A stretch of 7,205 nt of DNA from an uncultured Saprospiraceae bacterium. GTDB taxonomy: Bacteria; Bacteroidota; Bacteroidia; Chitinophagales; Saprospiraceae. Positions 6,208-7,205 of the stretch are shown here, one piece after another. The stretch spans positions 1 through 7,205 of the forward strand of contig CALHKJ010000217.1 in assembly GCA_938033975.1 (NCBI GenBank), given 5' to 3'. Both the position numbers and the translations under genes were made by a program. Positions within the stretch are counted from its first letter, which is position 1, and the number at the start of each line of letters is the position of its first letter. Under the pieces are notes generated by a model. It was not told the DNA's origin and searched no databases. It saw nothing but the letters and a program-made list of their open reading frames with translations.

Positions 6208-6870
6208 ATGAAAAATATATCTATAGTAGTAATTTTGCTTTTACTTTCAAACATAATTTCAGCTCAAAGTTTAAACTGGAATAGCATTGAACAAAATAAT
6301 TCATCTCAAGTATATACAAATATTGGTTACGATTTTGGAGCGACTGTTCAGCTTGGATATGCGTACAAGTTAAACTTCAATAAACCAATTGTTTTAATGA
6401 CAGATTTTTCTATTCCAATGGGTGCGGAATTGAATGATTATAAATTCAGAATTGGTGCTCAGAGGAATATAATTGATAGAGGAAGTTTTAAAACATCAGT
6501 CGAATACATAGGTGTAGTTAGAAGATATGAGACCAATCTAGTGAGACAAATAAGTATTGCACAGATGATGTCCATTACGAATGGATGGTACAAAGATGGA
6601 TGGCATGTGGGAATTGAAGTGGGATATGACAGTTCGATCCTTAGTCATTTGAAGCATACCGAAGAGATGCAAAGAGTGTATGCCGATATTCAAGATGCAT
6701 GGTTTAAGAATACATCGGCGTATTGGTATTATGGTTTGCAGACAAGTAAAAAGATTGGACAAAGACTTGAGTTGAATATGGAACTTGGGAAGACAAATGC
6801 TAGGGCTCAGGATGTAGATGCCCTGCTTCCTTATTACTTTAATTTTGGGGCGGTGGTTTTTCTTAATTAA
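6208..6870 (+). CDS. Exported beta-rich protein of unknown function, possibly a small outer-membrane beta-barrel
   Basis: I do not recognise a named family. The 220-residue product has a signal peptide (MKNISIVVILLLLSNIISAQ) with a probable signal peptidase I cut after A19. The remainder alternates short polar/hydrophobic stretches rich in Tyr, Phe and Gly (TNIGYDFGATVQLGYAYKL, WHVGIEVGYDSSIL, SAYWYYGLQTS), the pattern of outer-membrane beta-strands. It ends in YYFNFGAVVFLN, which resembles a final barrel strand. There are no cysteines. A more polar, helix-like stretch lies near 150-168 (HLKHTEEMQRVYADIQDAW). It starts 38 bp after the hydrolase stop with an A-rich leader and no promoter visible between them, so the two are probably co-transcribed. 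A periplasmic beta-sandwich is the alternative. The coding call is firm; the function is not. Confidence 0.85.
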   Translation: MKNISIVVILLLLSNIISAQSLNWNSIEQNNSSQVYTNIGYDFGATVQLGYAYKLNFNKPIVLMTDFSIPMGAELNDYKFRIGAQRNIIDRGSFKTSVEYIGVVRRYETNLVRQISIAQMMSITNGWYKDGWHVGIEVGYDSSILSHLKHTEEMQRVYADIQDAWFKNTSAYWYYGLQTSKKIGQRLELNMELGKTNARAQDVDALLPYYFNFGAVVFLN

Positions 6871-6949
6871 GAACTAGACTAAATAAAATTAGCGTCTCAA
6901 CTAAAACCAGATAGTTTGTTTCATTGTTACTATATTGCAAGCTGACTAA

Positions 6950-6975
6950 GCCAAGGTAATTTCGATTGCCTTGGC
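6950..6975. terminator. Perfect-stem hairpin with TTCG loop between the beta-rich protein gene and ferritin
   Basis: GCCAAGGTAAT (6950-6960) pairs with ATTGCCTTGGC (6965-6975): 11 pairs including one T.G wobble, closed by the tetraloop TTCG. It lies 79 bp after the upstream stop and 34 bp before the ferritin ATG. No T-run follows on either strand, so it may be a non-classical terminator of the upstream operon or a structure in the ferritin leader. I see nothing else convincing in 6871-7009. Confidence 0.55.
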
Positions 6976-7009
6976 GATAGAAGCATATTCTTAATAATAC
7001 AATGTAGAC

Positions 7010-7205
7010 ATGTTATCAAAAAAAGTACAGGCGATACTCAATGAGCAAATAAAAATTGAGGCAGAATCTTCTCAGGTTTATTTGGCAATGGCTTCTTGGG
7101 CGGAGATCCAGCCAGGAATTGATAATGTTACCTCGTTTTTTTATCAGCACAGTGAGGAGGAGAGACAGCACATGTTGAAACTTATCCATTTTGTAAATGA
7201 GAGGG
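7010..7205 (+). CDS. ftnA: Non-haem ferritin, iron storage (3' partial)
   Basis: The first 65 codons of a ferritin; the window ends one base into codon 66. The opening MLSKKVQAILNEQIKIEAES aligns residue for residue with the start of bacterial FtnA, including LNEQ at 10-13. Ferroxidase-centre residues expected in this part are present: E17, Y24, the E49-E50-E51 cluster and H54, in HSEEERQHM. Ferritin takes up Fe(II), oxidises it at this centre and stores ferric mineral inside a 24-subunit cytoplasmic shell. ATG at 7010 is chosen because it begins exactly where the family does; the leader has no Shine-Dalgarno site and no clear TAnnTTTG box. The gene is separated from its upstream neighbour by 139 bp and a hairpin, so it is probably its own transcription unit. 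The symbol is by family; the exact paralogue cannot be fixed from the fragment. Confidence 0.93.
   Translation, partial: MLSKKVQAILNEQIKIEAESSQVYLAMASWAEIQPGIDNVTSFFYQHSEEERQHMLKLIHFVNER

Noticed and set aside
6861..6872. 12-bp palindrome TCTTAATTAAGA over the stop of the beta-rich protein gene
   Set aside because: Short, A/T-only core overlapping the stop codon; no loop for a hairpin and no supporting context.
6912..6918. TAGTTTG as a possible -7 box for ferritin
   Set aside because: It has one base too few between TA and TTTG compared with the TAnnTTTG consensus and lies about 90 bp from the start codon.

Overview
The window looks like a low-GC chromosome segment from a marine-type member of the Bacteroidota, possibly Cytophagales/Flammeovirgaceae-like. 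The lineage call rests on four things: a type IX secretion (T9SS) C-terminal sorting domain, a GCTD-type three-cysteine linker of the sort common in secreted Bacteroidota proteins, a membrane-anchored AraC-type regulator of a Bacteroidota-typical design, and A-rich leaders without Shine-Dalgarno sites plus matches to the Bacteroidota -7 box TAnnTTTG. No RNA genes, insertion sequences or CRISPR arrays are visible. All six genes lie on the + strand.

Layout. Positions 1-3041 hold the 3' part of a large secreted multidomain protein: FG-GAP/VCBS calcium-binding repeats, an ASPIC/UnbV domain, a cysteine linker, a PKD-like domain, a vanadium-haloperoxidase-type catalytic domain and a T9SS sorting tail. 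Its start lies upstream of the window. Next come a cytoplasmic thioredoxin-fold protein with a single cysteine (3145-3732), a strong imperfect hairpin (3779-3838), and a membrane AraC regulator (3911-5008) with a candidate promoter and inverted repeat in front of it. The 189-bp gap after the regulator carries a weak terminator-like hairpin and a conspicuous pair of related 22-bp sites 42 bp apart. It leads into a probable two-gene operon: a lipoprotein alpha/beta hydrolase (5198-6169) and, 38 bp later, an exported beta-rich protein of unknown function (6208-6870). After a hairpin with a TTCG loop, the first 65 codons of a non-haem ferritin begin at 7010 and run off the window.

How they may work together. 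The hydrolase and the beta-rich protein are probably co-transcribed, and both act in the envelope. The regulator just upstream is a natural candidate to act on the paired sites in front of them, but this is positional inference only. The haloperoxidase-like protein, the thioredoxin-fold protein and ferritin have loose redox or peroxide themes, but nothing in the sequence shows they are co-regulated. No gene-free stretch exceeds 300 bases. The most notable items are the domain architecture of the haloperoxidase-like protein, with an intact vanadate-binding signature, and the paired 22-bp sites at 5074-5137.
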